From Myrmaecium sp. VS I D KN 1 (taxonomy: Eukaryota; Ascomycota; Dothideomycetes; Valsariales; Valsariaceae), in contig JADQAV010000002.1 of assembly GCA_019775845.1 (NCBI GenBank), positions 124,001 through 188,000 on the forward strand: a stretch of DNA of 64,000 nucleotides. The letters are read 5' to 3'. Below the pieces are notes generated by a model. It worked only from the letters and a program-made list of their open reading frames with translations, had not been told where the DNA came from and searched no databases. A program made the translations under genes and the position numbers. Within the stretch, counting starts at the first letter, position 1. Every line of letters begins with the position of its first letter. This document shows, piece by piece, positions 1 to 9,579 of this stretch.

Positions 1-356
1 ACGTCGTGAGGAGGATGGGCGAGGCGGGTCTTGGCGGAGGCCAGACATTCCGCGGAACAACATTCATATCACTAAGGAATGAATATATACAGTTTTAGAA
101 ATTAGTAACTGAGATATTCGATAGTCTATACAGATCACAATCATGATATCAAACCAAAGATTTCGAAAATGCTAGATCACTGCTTTTCCTTCAATAACTT
201 CGCTCATATGCTGCGTATCTTCCTGATATAACCACGGCTCCTTAAGCACGTATATACATCCCACCATCCCCACGAAACAAAAGCATATCAAAACCAACAA
301 AACCATGCAATGAGTACAGAAGAAAAAAAAAAGAAGAAGGATATCCCCTCTCCCCC
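1..356. other. left-edge intergenic stretch, possibly with the tail of a neighbouring gene
   Basis: No complete gene is visible. The first 82 bases have one open + strand frame (from base 2) ending in TGA at 80-82, with Arg/Gly-rich codons; this could be the last codons of a gene to the left. It is too short to support. Bases 83-356 are AT-richer and look like the shared 3' region of that possible gene and the convergent transporter. Confidence 0.3.
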
Positions 357-2333
357 TCAACCCTCCCCCTCCCCAAAATACCCCCCCTCAACCAACCTCC
401 TCCGCACAACCGCAAACTCCCTCGCCTTCGCCCTCCTCTCAAAAAGCACATCCAACTCCCAGAAAGTCAACCCGCGCGGCTCCGGCAGCGCCCTCCAAAG
501 CAGCACCCAACACGCCGCCGCCGCCGCCGCCCACAGCAGCGCCGCACGCGCACGCCAATCCCATCCCTCCGCCACGCCACTCCCACCTCCACCTCCCCCT
601 CCACTTCCCCCTCCACTGCCACTGCCACTCCCACTCCCACCCCCACCCAGCAACCGACCCATCAGCACGTTCGTCGCGAGCGAGGTCGCATTATACGCCA
701 GCCGCGCGAGGACCATGGTTTTGAGCCGGAGCCGAGTGCCGGGGAGCTCGGCGACGAGCGCGAAGCAGGTGGGGCCGATGGAGGCGTCGTAGGCGAAGGT
801 GCAGGCGACGACGAGGGCGCCTTGGCTCCAAGCGATCGCCTCGGAGCCCTCCCCGTCATCCCCGGAGACGAACCCCAGCACCCCCAACCCCGCGAGGGCA
901 AGCGCGCACACCGCCGTGCCCCAGAGATACAGCGTGCGCCGGCCCAAGCGACGCATGAGGAGGCAGCTGAGGGCGAAGCCGAGGAGGCCGGCGGCGTACA
1001 TGCCCACGGAGAGGGAGAAGCTGGCGCGGCTGGAGAGTCCCGCGCGGGTGTAGAAGTAGGTTGCGTAGCCCGTCATCGTGCCGCAGAGGGCTTGGGTGGT
1101 GAAGACGAGGGCGCAGAGGGCGGTGCGGCGGCGGTTGGCGCCGGTGAGGCAGGCGGTGTAGGAGAGGCTGCTGTTGTGGTGGGTGGAGGCGGAGGTGGAG
1201 AGGTGCTTTTCCAGGGCGTTGGTGTGCTGCATCAGGCTGATGGTTTCGTCGACGGTGGCGCGGGCTTGCGCGGCGGCGAGGTCGTCGTCGTTGTCGCCGT
1301 CGCCCTCTTTGTCGGGGCGGGAGCGAACGGCGCCGGAGGTGAGGCGTAGCAGGCTGCGTCGCGCCTCTTCCGGGCGGTCGTGGCGGATGAGCCACCAGGG
1401 GCTCTCGGGGACCAAGAGGACGCCGAGGAGGATGGGCACGACCCACACCCACTGAAGCGCGAATGGGACCCGATAGCTCCACGGGCCGGGCACGTTGATC
1501 ATGCCGCGGAGCAGGCCGACGCTGATTAGCTGGCCGACCAGCCAGCAGAGGTTGATGCCGCTGGTCAGGTAGCCCCGCAGGGCCACCGGCATACACTCCG
1601 CCGCGTACGAGGTGGCGAGCGTTTGGAAGACGCCCCATGGCAGCCCGATCAGCACTTGGAACGCGATCAGCATGGCCATGTTGGTCGCGAAGAAGGCGAG
1701 GAAGACGGTCAGGCTAAGGAAGCCGAGGGAGAGGGCGAGCGTCTTTCGGTTGCCCAGCTGGTCGACCAGCCAGCCGTTCAGCACGAGGCCGATGCACTCG
1801 CCCGCCAGCGCGCCGTTCGTCAGCGCGGACTGGTAGGTCGTCGGGATCGTGTAGCCGGCATCGGCGGTCGGGGTGCCGAAGCGGCGTTGGAAGCTGGGGA
1901 AGGCGAAGAAGGAGCTGATGAGCGTGATGCTGAAGCCTTCCATGGTGATGGAGAGGGAGAGGAGGATGGAGTAGAGGATGGCGCGGCGGTAGAGCCAGCA
2001 CGCTTGTCGGAGGGTCATCTGCCGTTCGGAGGCGGTGGCGGCGCGCGCGCAGGGCGGGAGGGGAGGGAGCGCGGGCTGCTGGCTCGTCGTGCGGATGATC
2101 GGGTCGAGCGATGTGTGGCTGTTGAGACTCGTCGGGCGGGAACGAGCCTTGATGATCGGGGATGCGTAGATCTCGGCGGGATCGACGACGCCGGCCAAGT
2201 TAAGATGCACAGGCACGGTCGCGAACTCGAGGAACTCCGATGGGTGTGGTCGGGCTTGTGCGGGTTCTGGATACGCCACCTGCTCGCATGATGCGGAGAT
2301 GGTGGAGGTCGTCGACGGGCGCTTGTCGTCCAT
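357..2333 (-). CDS. MFS sugar transporter, alpha-glucoside (maltose) permease type
   Basis: A 658-residue single-exon protein with twelve hydrophobic segments, so a plasma-membrane sugar:H+ symporter of the major facilitator superfamily. Family marks include the loop 2-3 motif DQLGNRKT, PESPWWLI after TM6, the second-half motif MRRLGRRT, a PTCFALVAELPGTRLRLKT stretch typical of Mal-type permeases before TM10, and PEPRGLTFWELDVLFE after TM12. The N-terminal ~110 residues are cytosolic and unconserved. Residues of about 561-585, in a loop between late TM segments, are almost pure Gly/Ser. The ATG at 2333 is the first in frame. The family is certain; maltose as substrate is inferred from motif resemblance. 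Loops between segments are longer than usual, also around residues 335-375 (acidic). Confidence 0.9.
   Translation of the reverse strand: MDDKRPSTTSTISASCEQVAYPEPAQARPHPSEFLEFATVPVHLNLAGVVDPAEIYASPIIKARSRPTSLNSHTSLDPIIRTTSQQPALPPLPPCARAATASERQMTLRQACWLYRRAILYSILLSLSITMEGFSITLISSFFAFPSFQRRFGTPTADAGYTIPTTYQSALTNGALAGECIGLVLNGWLVDQLGNRKTLALSLGFLSLTVFLAFFATNMAMLIAFQVLIGLPWGVFQTLATSYAAECMPVALRGYLTSGINLCWLVGQLISVGLLRGMINVPGPWSYRVPFALQWVWVVPILLGVLLVPESPWWLIRHDRPEEARRSLLRLTSGAVRSRPDKEGDGDNDDDLAAAQARATVDETISLMQHTNALEKHLSTSASTHHNSSLSYTACLTGANRRRTALCALVFTTQALCGTMTGYATYFYTRAGLSSRASFSLSVGMYAAGLLGFALSCLLMRRLGRRTLYLWGTAVCALALAGLGVLGFVSGDDGEGSEAIAWSQGALVVACTFAYDASIGPTCFALVAELPGTRLRLKTMVLARLAYNATSLATNVLMGRLLGGGGSGSGSGSGGGSGGGGGGGSGVAEGWDWRARAALLWAAAAAACWVLLWRALPEPRGLTFWELDVLFERRAKAREFAVVRRRLVEGGYFGEGEG
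577..650. repeat. low-complexity Gly/Ser-coding tract in the transporter
   Basis: The + strand reads as short CCT/CCA/CTG runs that encode alternating Gly and Ser on the minus strand. It is an in-frame expansion within a loop of the sugar transporter, not an independent element. Confidence 0.8.
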
Positions 2334-4011
2334 CGTGGGGTTTCGGGGAGGAAATGCGGCCGGCTATTCAAAGGATCCTCGGAATGACGGGTAATGTGCG
2401 CGATCATCCCTCATTCATCGGCCATGCCAGCCGGACGAAGCCGCGTCGGCGAGGCGAAGTGAAGAATGCTGGATGGATGTGCGGAGTATGACAGGCGGCC
2501 GGAGGAAGGGTGGAGTGAGAGAATCGACCAGAGAAGTGAGAGCAAGAGAGGAGAGCGGAGGACTTAGAGATTGAGGTGAGAGCGAGGAGAGTAGAGAAGG
2601 AGAAGTAAAGATGAGGGGATAGACGGATAGATGATGTGAGAAGAGAAGAGCATCACGGCGGAGAAGTACGGAAAGAAGACAGGCCCGGGCTGGTACCTGG
2701 GGGCCGAGGGGAAGTGGGAGGGATGAGAGAGAGGGGTGGAGATGCATGGGGGAGGGGGAGGGGGAGGGAGACAGGGAGCGGGAAGGGTGGTGAATGGGGA
2801 AGAAGATGGGGTAAAGCAGGGGGGTGAGAAGGAAGGTAAGGTAAGGTAAGGTAAGGTAAGGTAAGGTAAGGTAGGATGTGATCGCGGTGATCCTGGTGAT
2901 GGTGATGGCGGAGGTGGTGGTGACATGCTGTCTGTGATCCCACAGTGCATGCATACCATGCCATGGCGTCTTCGCTGATGCTTCTGGAAAGTCTCCCCTT
3001 CACACCCTTCCCCTTCCCCCGCCTTTGTGGAGAAAAAAGAAAAAGACAGACAGTGGCGGGTGTGAACGGGAAACAAATGTCCCCACTAAGGTTGGGCCAC
3101 CATGGCGCGGGGAGGAGTGAGGAGGAGGAGTGAGGAGGGGAAAAGGATGCTGCCACCACTGCAAAATGCACAGAATAGTAGCATCAGGTAATGCACGACC
3201 GGCCCAGCCTTGCCCGTTTCCACCCTGGCCGTCCGCGGCATTTTCCCCGCATCCCTGCACTTTGCAGTAATAATTCACACCCCATCACACGCATCGTCCA
3301 TCGCCCATCGATCGAGCGGAAGGAAGGAAGAAAACGCGGGGAAGGCTGGCTGTTTCGAAGCCCGCTTTGGAAGACGAAGAAGGAAATAAGATGTGACCAC
3401 CAACATTAGACGTGCTACAGATGCGCCTCATACATTTGTATGTACGCCGTTGATGGCCACGAGATGGCTCTTTCCCCTTTCCCCACACTCTCTCCTTGTG
3501 CTTTTTCTAAGCCCGTGAACAGGCCATGGCCTTCGTAGGTTGGTAGGTGCTGCCTGGTCTGAAGCCATACCAAGCAACCTCCGTCCATGCACCGTCTCCA
3601 GAAAGTAAATCCCAGCGAGTGGATTATTTATGCCCGCGCGAGCACGCCGGTCTGTTCCCCTTTCCCTTTCCCCGCAGTGCCATCGAAATCGGGCGTCGTG
3701 CAGTGTCGCAAGAGAGAGGGAGAGGGAGAGAGAGACGAGGGTTTCCGCTCCTTCTATTCCCTCCCCGTGACCAGTAGCTGCAGGTCCCGCAGTGCAGAAG
3801 TAGCTTCCCCAGATTCACATCGTCGTGATGTTGACGGAGCAGCCCGCGTGTGATCCCCAGCGCCCATTTCTGTTCGATTCCGTGCCACACAGCGCCATTC
3901 CCCTCTCTCCCCCATTCCTCCCCCCCCCATCCCATCCAAAAGCAGTGATCCAGCCAGCCAGGCAGCATACCAGCCAGCCAACATCCTCAAACCCACCCCC
4001 TCAGCCCGCCA
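2334..4011. other. 1.7-kb intergenic region: transporter promoter and IMP2 3' side
   Basis: No supported gene. Both flanking genes are on the minus strand, so this holds the transporter's upstream region and the IMP2 3' region. It contains long purine-rich or pyrimidine-rich tracts and the AAGGT microsatellite at 2833-2873. Long open frames here consist of low-complexity Pro/Ser/Leu and have no coding character. Confidence 0.6.
2833..2873. repeat. (AAGGT)n microsatellite, about 8 units
   Basis: A near-perfect 5-bp tandem repeat lying about 500 bp upstream of the sugar transporter start. The unit differs from the TTAGGG telomere repeat, so it is a plain simple-sequence repeat. Confidence 0.9.
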
Positions 4012-4668
4012 TCAATCCACCAAAAACCCCGGCCGTTCCGGCCTCCCAGGCACAACCCTCGTCCGCACCGCCTCCTCCCGCAAGCCCGGCACCTCCCCCC
4101 AGCGCTCCGGCGGCCACACAATCCAGTTCGCCCTCGCAACCACCAACCCGACCGACACCGGTCCAAAATCATTGCTATCCACCGTGCAGCGCCAATTATC
4201 CCCCTCCACCCACACATGACCCCACGGCACATACGCCGCGCGCCACGGGTACGCCTTGCGGCCCCACCCCAGCGCGTTGCCGCGGCCCCGCTCCGCCTCC
4301 GCGCGCGTCATCACCGTGTCCCCCGGCAAGCCGATCACGCGCTTCACGCTGAGCTCCTCGGGCCGGTGGGGCTTCCAGAACGCGATCACGTCGCCGCGGC
4401 GGAGGCCGTGGGCGCCCGTGGGGCCTCCGTCCCCCTTGTCCCCCTCCTCCCCGGCCCGCCAGCTGCGGAAGAAGACCAGGTCGCGTCGCCCGGTGCTGGC
4501 GAAGTCGGGGGAGAGTGCGGGTGACATGGATTCCCCGGTGACGAAACGCACGGCGCCGAGGAGGTCGTTGGCGGTGATGGCGAGGGCGAGCCCGGCGGCG
4601 CTGGCGAGGGCGAGCCCGGCGGCGCTGGCGAGGAGGGCGGGGCGGAGGATCGGGGGGATGGGTGGCAT
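4012..4668 (-). CDS. IMP2: mitochondrial inner membrane protease subunit 2 (Imp2-like)
   Basis: A 218-residue S26 signal-peptidase-family protein, one of the two catalytic subunits that trim intermembrane-space sorting signals in the mitochondrial inner membrane. An N-terminal hydrophobic segment (about residues 10-32) is followed by the catalytic serine motif GESMSPAL. The catalytic lysine lies in LSVKRVIGLPGDTV, followed by the S26 box E-x-VPxGHVWVEGDN with Asn where Imp2 is expected to carry it, and a DSNDFGPVS motif. Length fits Imp2. About 25 residues (GEEGDKGDGGPTGAHG region) extend the loop before the RGDVIAF motif. The TM segment carries an exact 24-bp duplication. The next minus-strand gene upstream is another mitochondrial membrane protease. 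Confidence 0.88.
   Translation of the reverse strand: MPPIPPILRPALLASAAGLALASAAGLALAITANDLLGAVRFVTGESMSPALSPDFASTGRRDLVFFRSWRAGEEGDKGDGGPTGAHGLRRGDVIAFWKPHRPEELSVKRVIGLPGDTVMTRAEAERGRGNALGWGRKAYPWRAAYVPWGHVWVEGDNWRCTVDSNDFGPVSVGLVVARANWIVWPPERWGEVPGLREEAVRTRVVPGRPERPGFLVD
4580..4627. repeat. exact 24-bp tandem duplication in the Imp2 membrane anchor
   Basis: Two identical 24-bp units (4580-4603, 4604-4627) encode the 8-residue unit LALASAAG twice. The copy lengthens the N-terminal hydrophobic segment by eight residues while keeping frame. Confidence 0.9.
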
Positions 4669-5829
4669 TTTTGTTCTCGATTGTTCGTTTTTTCGGTGAT
4701 GAGTGTGCCTTTTTCTGGCGACGGGTCGGGTTGGGTGGAGCGTATTCGAGGTTTACGAGGAGAGCGCCGGGTTACGTCTTGAGCCTGAGCCGAGGGAGAG
4801 GACGCGAGAGAGCTTCAACCGCGTCTATTAGTATGCGATTATCCAATCTCGTTCCGCTCGCTGGATTCGTTGGCGGCCGTAGAACAAACTAAGCCGAGAG
4901 GGTGCGGCGAAGAAAGAAGAGGAGGATGAGCGTGAATGTGGAGAAGTAAAAAGAGGCGATCTGAGAGCTGTATCTAGCCGGTCAAAGCAGCTGTGGTTGA
5001 GGATCACTGAGGATGAAAGACGAGCTGAAATCAAGGGCTCGGGCCCAGGGCCCGGGGAGCATCGGAGGTTTACATAAGCACGCGCGGAGCACGGGCGTTG
5101 GAAGGCGGGGAATGGGGACGGGAGCTCCCGAGCGGACTATCAATGCTTTAACGAACGCTCTTTATGTTGTTACAGTATACATACAAGTCCCAAAATTTCA
5201 GGTACATTATATGTCCGTTTGGGTGTAAATCTCTAAGATGCTCGTTACGAGACCGCATCTCATGACAGAGAGCATGGTCTATCGGAGTATCATCGCTATC
5301 ACATAGTTTCCAGCTCCCTCGCCTTATCCTCCTTCCTTTCACCAATACCCCCTATTTCCCTGTGGCACTTCGTCGGTCTCGACGGCGGCCCCGGCCTTGA
5401 CACTCGTCCAAATACATCCTGTCCGCCTAGAATCTCTCCCCTCAAACCTTCATTCAACATGCTATGCTACTAGGGCGCGCGCGGGAATATACAAGCCGTT
5501 CATAAGCCTCGCAGTGACATTTCGAAGGAAGTCCATGTGGAAAAGAGAAAGCGCTGCATCTCCCAGAGGAAAACAGTGGCCCCGCCGCGGCTGGATGGAG
5601 GGTAAAGGTTGTGAGATAGTTAGTTCGAACAAAACCACATTCCCGCCTTGCACTATCTCCGTGATAAGACGAAGTGATTCTCCGGGAACCTATGCGGAAG
5701 CCTCCGGAATATGACGGACGGCGAGTCATGCTGCATCTTCTGCTAACGTGACAAACTCGCCCCTTTCTATAACATGAAAGTCGCGTGATGCATGCGTGAT
5801 GTCTCCTGAATCACCGCGGACGATCAAAC
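4669..5829. other. 1.16-kb intergenic region between IMP2 and the rhomboid gene
   Basis: Upstream of IMP2 and downstream of the rhomboid gene (both minus strand). Short open frames on both strands have no recognisable domains. I see no RNA gene or repeat in it. Confidence 0.55.
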
Positions 5830-6714
5830 TCACCACCTGCGCCCGCCGCGTTGGCCGAACACGCCTCCGAAGCGCCTCAGCCTCAACATGTAGAATGCGG
5901 CCCCAAAGAGTAAGCCACCGAGGTGAGCAGAGTGACCAACGTTGCTGCGCTCGTTGTCCAGCATAAACGCGTCGAAAGCCGCGTATCCCAGGACAAGCGC
6001 CCACAGCGGCGCGGGGACGATGCCAAACAGCAGGAAGCGCGTGCGGGGCGCGAGGAGGGCGGCGGCAGCGCCAACGCCAGAGACCATGCCGCTGGCACCC
6101 AGAGCCGGCTTGTCTCTGCCCGGTCGCTGCTGCGCGTTGTACGCGAGGTGGACGAAGCTGGAGGAGAGCAGGGAGCCGCCGCAAAGGGCCAGGAAGTAGC
6201 GCACGGGGATGTAGCACGAGGCGAGGACGATGCCGAAGCTGTAGAACGAGACCATGTTGGCGATGAAGTGGCCGAACTGGATGTGGGAGAAGGCGGAGCC
6301 GATGACGCAGTCGTAGTTCCCGGCCGCGAGGTTGCGGGCGGAGAGCAGGAAGTGGTCGTTCATCCGCTTTAGGAGGGTGTAGTCGCGGCTCTCGGGGAAC
6401 ACGCTGGGTCCGTGACTCGGCAGCGCATATTGCCAGGTGAGAAAGACGGCCGTGTTGATGCCGACGATGCCCCAGATGACGGTCTTGATCTGGTTATATT
6501 CGCCATCCCAAGAGGAGGAAAACGGCCGACGGCCGCAGACACGGATAGGTTGGCTGAGTGGGGAGAGCGGACGGCGGGCGGAAGTGAAGAAGGTATTCGG
6601 TATGCGCGGCGGTCTGTTGGTGTGGAGAGCCCGGAAAAAAGGCGGAAGGGAGTGACATACACAAGGCTGTGGCCGTAGAAGCGGGATGCGGAATGAACGC
6701 GCAAGAAAAGACAT
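5830..6714 (-). CDS. rhomboid-family intramembrane serine protease, probably mitochondrial
   Basis: A 294-residue protein read as a single exon. The first ~70 residues are rich in Arg, Ser and Pro with few acids, as in a mitochondrial presequence. The membrane domain has the TM2 motif GHFIANM (His and Asn of the oxyanion region), the catalytic serine in GASGMVSG, and the catalytic histidine in HSAHLGG in the last TM segment. With these the protein should be an active rhomboid cleaving TM substrates. It is shorter than typical filamentous-fungal Pcp1, so it may be a second mitochondrial rhomboid rather than the Pcp1 orthologue. The C-terminus is a short basic tail. DHFR lies immediately upstream on the same strand. 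Confidence 0.85.
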   Translation of the reverse strand: MSFLARSFRIPLLRPQPCVCHSLPPFFRALHTNRPPRIPNTFFTSARRPLSPLSQPIRVCGRRPFSSSWDGEYNQIKTVIWGIVGINTAVFLTWQYALPSHGPSVFPESRDYTLLKRMNDHFLLSARNLAAGNYDCVIGSAFSHIQFGHFIANMVSFYSFGIVLASCYIPVRYFLALCGGSLLSSSFVHLAYNAQQRPGRDKPALGASGMVSGVGAAAALLAPRTRFLLFGIVPAPLWALVLGYAAFDAFMLDNERSNVGHSAHLGGLLFGAAFYMLRLRRFGGVFGQRGGRRW

Positions 6715-6979
6715 GGTGAGCTGCTGGAGAAGGTTGCAGGGCTCAATGAGCCAACCGCTGATGAGACAACGTAATGAGGTCCAAGAGGTGCCAAGGCCTT
6801 GCTGACTTCAAGGTCCTGCCTGACTTTACAGCCTGAGGCATTGCTAGTAGTTGTTAGCGGAAGGCTATCACCGAAAACACAGCAGGCACTGTATAATACC
6901 TACTCGCACAGGCAATGAGCAGCATCCCCGAGAGATTATCCGTGCAGATACTAGGAAACTACTCCAAGCCTGTCTGCAC

Positions 6980-7735
6980 TTATTTCCGGCTAAACAAACA
7001 GAATTCCCACGGCACGACCCCTTCGGCCACCTGCACTCCCTCTTCCACATTCTCCCCAACCAAAGCCTCCAAGTCCTTCTTTCCCGACCTGCTCCAGCCT
7101 TGCTTTCTCCCCTCCTCGCCCTCCAAATCCACCGGGAAAAATGTATCGCACTCCCACTCACCGCCCAGCTTCGTCAGCAGCACATGTTTCGACTCCTCCA
7201 TCCTCAGCGCTGCCTCATAGATACTCTTCCCCCCAATCACAAACACATTTCCTATAGGCGGAAGCCTTTGCTCGCCCTCGCCCGCCCTGCCCCGGCTCTC
7301 CTCCGCCGAGCCCGCGTTCTCCAGCCGTCTAACCGCCTCCTCCACCCCCCTCACCACGACGACGTCCTCCCCCTTCGCGCGATCCTCCGTAGTCACAACC
7401 TCCGCCGGCTCGCTCCGGCTGACGATCACATTCACGCGGCCCTTGAGCGGGCGAAAGCGGGGCGGGATGCTTTCCCACGTTTTGCGACCCATGATCACCG
7501 CGTTCTTGGTCGCGGGCGCTTCGGACGAGCTGATGACCGTCGTGAGAGGAGAGGTGCTCGAGGAGGTGGCGGGGATGCGCTTGGTGACGCGGGCGAAGAA
7601 GGACATGTCCGGTTTGTGCGGCGGCCATGGGAGGGTGCCGGCGCGGCCGATGCCCAGGCTGGGTGTGGTGGCCACGATCAGTGTGAGGGGCTTGGATGCT
7701 GGTGGCGGCATGGCGGAGGTGTCAGAGGGTGACAT
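6980..7735 (-). CDS. DFR1: dihydrofolate reductase
   Basis: A 251-residue single-exon protein that reduces dihydrofolate to tetrahydrofolate with NADPH, for thymidylate, purine and methionine synthesis. The N-terminal strand LIVATTPSLGIGRAGTLPW gives the Met20-loop region, followed by PHKPDMSFFARVT. Then come AVIMGRKTWESIP (NADPH and substrate contacts), VNVIVSR, the cofactor motif VFVIGGKSIYEAAL, and the late segment ECDTFFP. The stretch TKRIPATSSS...PATKN is a fungal-type insertion before MGRKTW, and there are acidic inserts around residues 110-150, which make it longer than bacterial enzymes. It starts 375 bp from the divergent MET8 gene, so the two may share a promoter region. Confidence 0.93.
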   Translation of the reverse strand: MSPSDTSAMPPPASKPLTLIVATTPSLGIGRAGTLPWPPHKPDMSFFARVTKRIPATSSSTSPLTTVISSSEAPATKNAVIMGRKTWESIPPRFRPLKGRVNVIVSRSEPAEVVTTEDRAKGEDVVVVRGVEEAVRRLENAGSAEESRGRAGEGEQRLPPIGNVFVIGGKSIYEAALRMEESKHVLLTKLGGEWECDTFFPVDLEGEEGRKQGWSRSGKKDLEALVGENVEEGVQVAEGVVPWEFCLFSRK

Positions 7736-8109
7736 TGACTTGTGATCGCAGAAAGTTGGCGGGCCCGATGAGGATGAGAGTCAAGAACGCGTGGAGACGC
7801 GTCAGGCTCAAATGTTGACACGCGAAATTCTTTGTTCCTGAATTTGAATAGTCTTAGAATCGTAGACCGCTTTGGACAGACTCCAGAGGCAGTAGCAGGG
7901 CGAGGTGCGGAGAGGTGAGATTGGCGGCCGACACGAACAGCTATGCGAAGGTCAAGATGTCGCGGTTCTGGTGGCACATTTCCTAAAACGTCGTGATAAG
8001 ATCTTACGGCCTCAGGCATCAATACTTGGCTCGCGTCATCCAGCAGCCGCAAAACTTCGGTTGCGGCTCATCACATGCAGACCATCTCCGCTGCTTCGCC
8101 GCAACAACC
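7736..8109. promoter_or_regulatory. divergent promoter region between DFR1 and MET8
   Basis: This 374-bp spacer separates the divergent starts of the DHFR and MET8 genes, so it must hold both promoters. I can point to no specific factor site with confidence. An in-frame ATG at 7993 could extend Met8, but the ATG at 8110 gives the usual length. Confidence 0.5.
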
Positions 8110-9031
8110 ATGGCGGACAACAGCAGCGCCACACAGTCACAGTCGCAACCGCCCTCCTCGCAGCCGCAGCCGCAGCAGGAGCGGCATAAGTTCCCCGAGG
8201 TCCAAGGTGGTGGCTCTCTGATCTTGGCCTGGCAAGTGCGCGGGAAGAATGTCCTCGTCATTGGAGGCGGAGAGGTACGGTCCATCTCGTACTCTTCCGC
8301 TTGTCGCAACAGCGCTCCAGGAAGTCACAACTAACACAGTCCTTGCGCGATCGCAGGTAGCAGCAGGCCGCATCCTGAACCTCCTCAACGCCGATGCCGT
8401 CGTCACCTGCATCTGCCCCACCTCCGGGCTCAATCCCGAAGTCGCCTACCGTGTCAATCAAAACCAAATCCGACACGTGCCACGGCCGTTCGAGCCCTCC
8501 GACCTCGACACGTTCGATCCCAGCATGGTGCTGTGCGCCGTCGACGATCCGGAGGCGAGTTCGGCGGTGTGGCGGCTGTGCCAGGAGAAGCGGATCCCGG
8601 CGAACATCGCGGACGTGCCGAGCGAGTGCGATTTCTACTTCGGAAGCACCTTCCGCGATGGCCCGTTGCAGGTTATGGTGAGCACGAATGGGAACGGACC
8701 GAAGCTGGCGAATATCATTCGGAGGAGGATCGGGGAGAGTCTGCCGTCGAATGCGGGGAAGGCTATAGCCAAGGTTGGTAACCTGCGGAGAAGGCTGAGG
8801 AAGTTGGCGCCCGAGCCGGAGAGAGGAGCGAATAGGATGAGGTGGATGAGCGCTGTTTGCGAGGCCTGGTCGCTGGAAGATCTGTGTGAGATGGGCGAGG
8901 AGGATATGAACTCGCTGCTGGAAGGCTTCGAGAAGGGCGAGGTCAAGAAACTGTCGGATATCAGAGGGCCGAACGCGCAGGCCACGTGGGAATTTGACGG
9001 AAGCTGGGGCTGGTCCATTGGCTGGGGTTAG
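8110..9031 (+). CDS. MET8: siroheme synthase Met8 (precorrin-2 dehydrogenase/sirohydrochlorin ferrochelatase)
   Basis: Exons 8110-8274 and 8357-9031 (intron 82 bp, phase 0) give 279 residues, close to yeast Met8 (274). It oxidises precorrin-2 with NAD+ and inserts iron to make siroheme for sulfite and nitrite reductases. Exon 1 ends with the Rossmann turn VLVIGGGE, which continues in exon 2 as VAAGRILNLL. The segment NIADVPSECDFYFGS holds the Asp equivalent to the catalytic Asp of Met8, and STNGNGPKLANIIRRRI lies in the dimerisation/catalytic half. A Gln/Pro/Ser-rich head precedes the fold. The splice restores the glycine motif exactly, which supports the model. Confidence 0.93.
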
Positions 9032-9579
9032 GACGGACATGATATTCGAAGTTTTTCTTTTGCATGTTTGGGGACAGTTTTGCCGTCTTTGTCGGCGCTC
9101 GCCTTTGGTTGTGCTGATGCTAGATGGTTTACATATGGTTGGACGAGGCTTTGAAGACTGTATATATGTACGATGAGGACGACGCGGGTGCAAGGGCGTT
9201 TGGTTCGGAAGCGTGCTGCACGAATGGAAATCTTCTCGTTTTGGCCTTACTGGGTCGCGTTTATGTATCACCGCGTATGAATCTCGTCTTCGACTTACTA
9301 TTTTCAACTGAACAACCGTCATATGCGCAGAAGTTCTATATGCAATTGCGCTCTGCGGACCTGGTACCGATTCGCTCGCGCTTCCCCGAACTGTGGCTGG
9401 TAAGTAGCTATTGTGGCGCTCATGACGCACCTCTCTGACTCGTGTGGCAGATCGTCGAAGATTCTCTCCGCCGGAGGAAAACACCCTGGGATACGCACGG
9501 AATACTCGACTTCGCCCATTCTACAGTTTCATCGCCCAGAACATCGTGACGGGACTGCTCTGCAGCGCGCATCGTCATC
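9032..9579. other. intergenic, MET8 3' side and promoter of the hydrolase gene
   Basis: 548 bp of moderate AT content with T-rich stretches just after MET8. Open frames are short and featureless, and no RNA gene is seen. Confidence 0.55.

Noticed and set aside
2-82. Open frame ending in TGA at 82, possible 3' end of a + strand gene
   Set aside because: Only 26 codons with no motif; cannot be told from chance.
2833-2873. AAGGT tandem repeat as an internal telomere relic
   Set aside because: The unit is 5 bp and lacks the TTAGGG pattern; a plain microsatellite.
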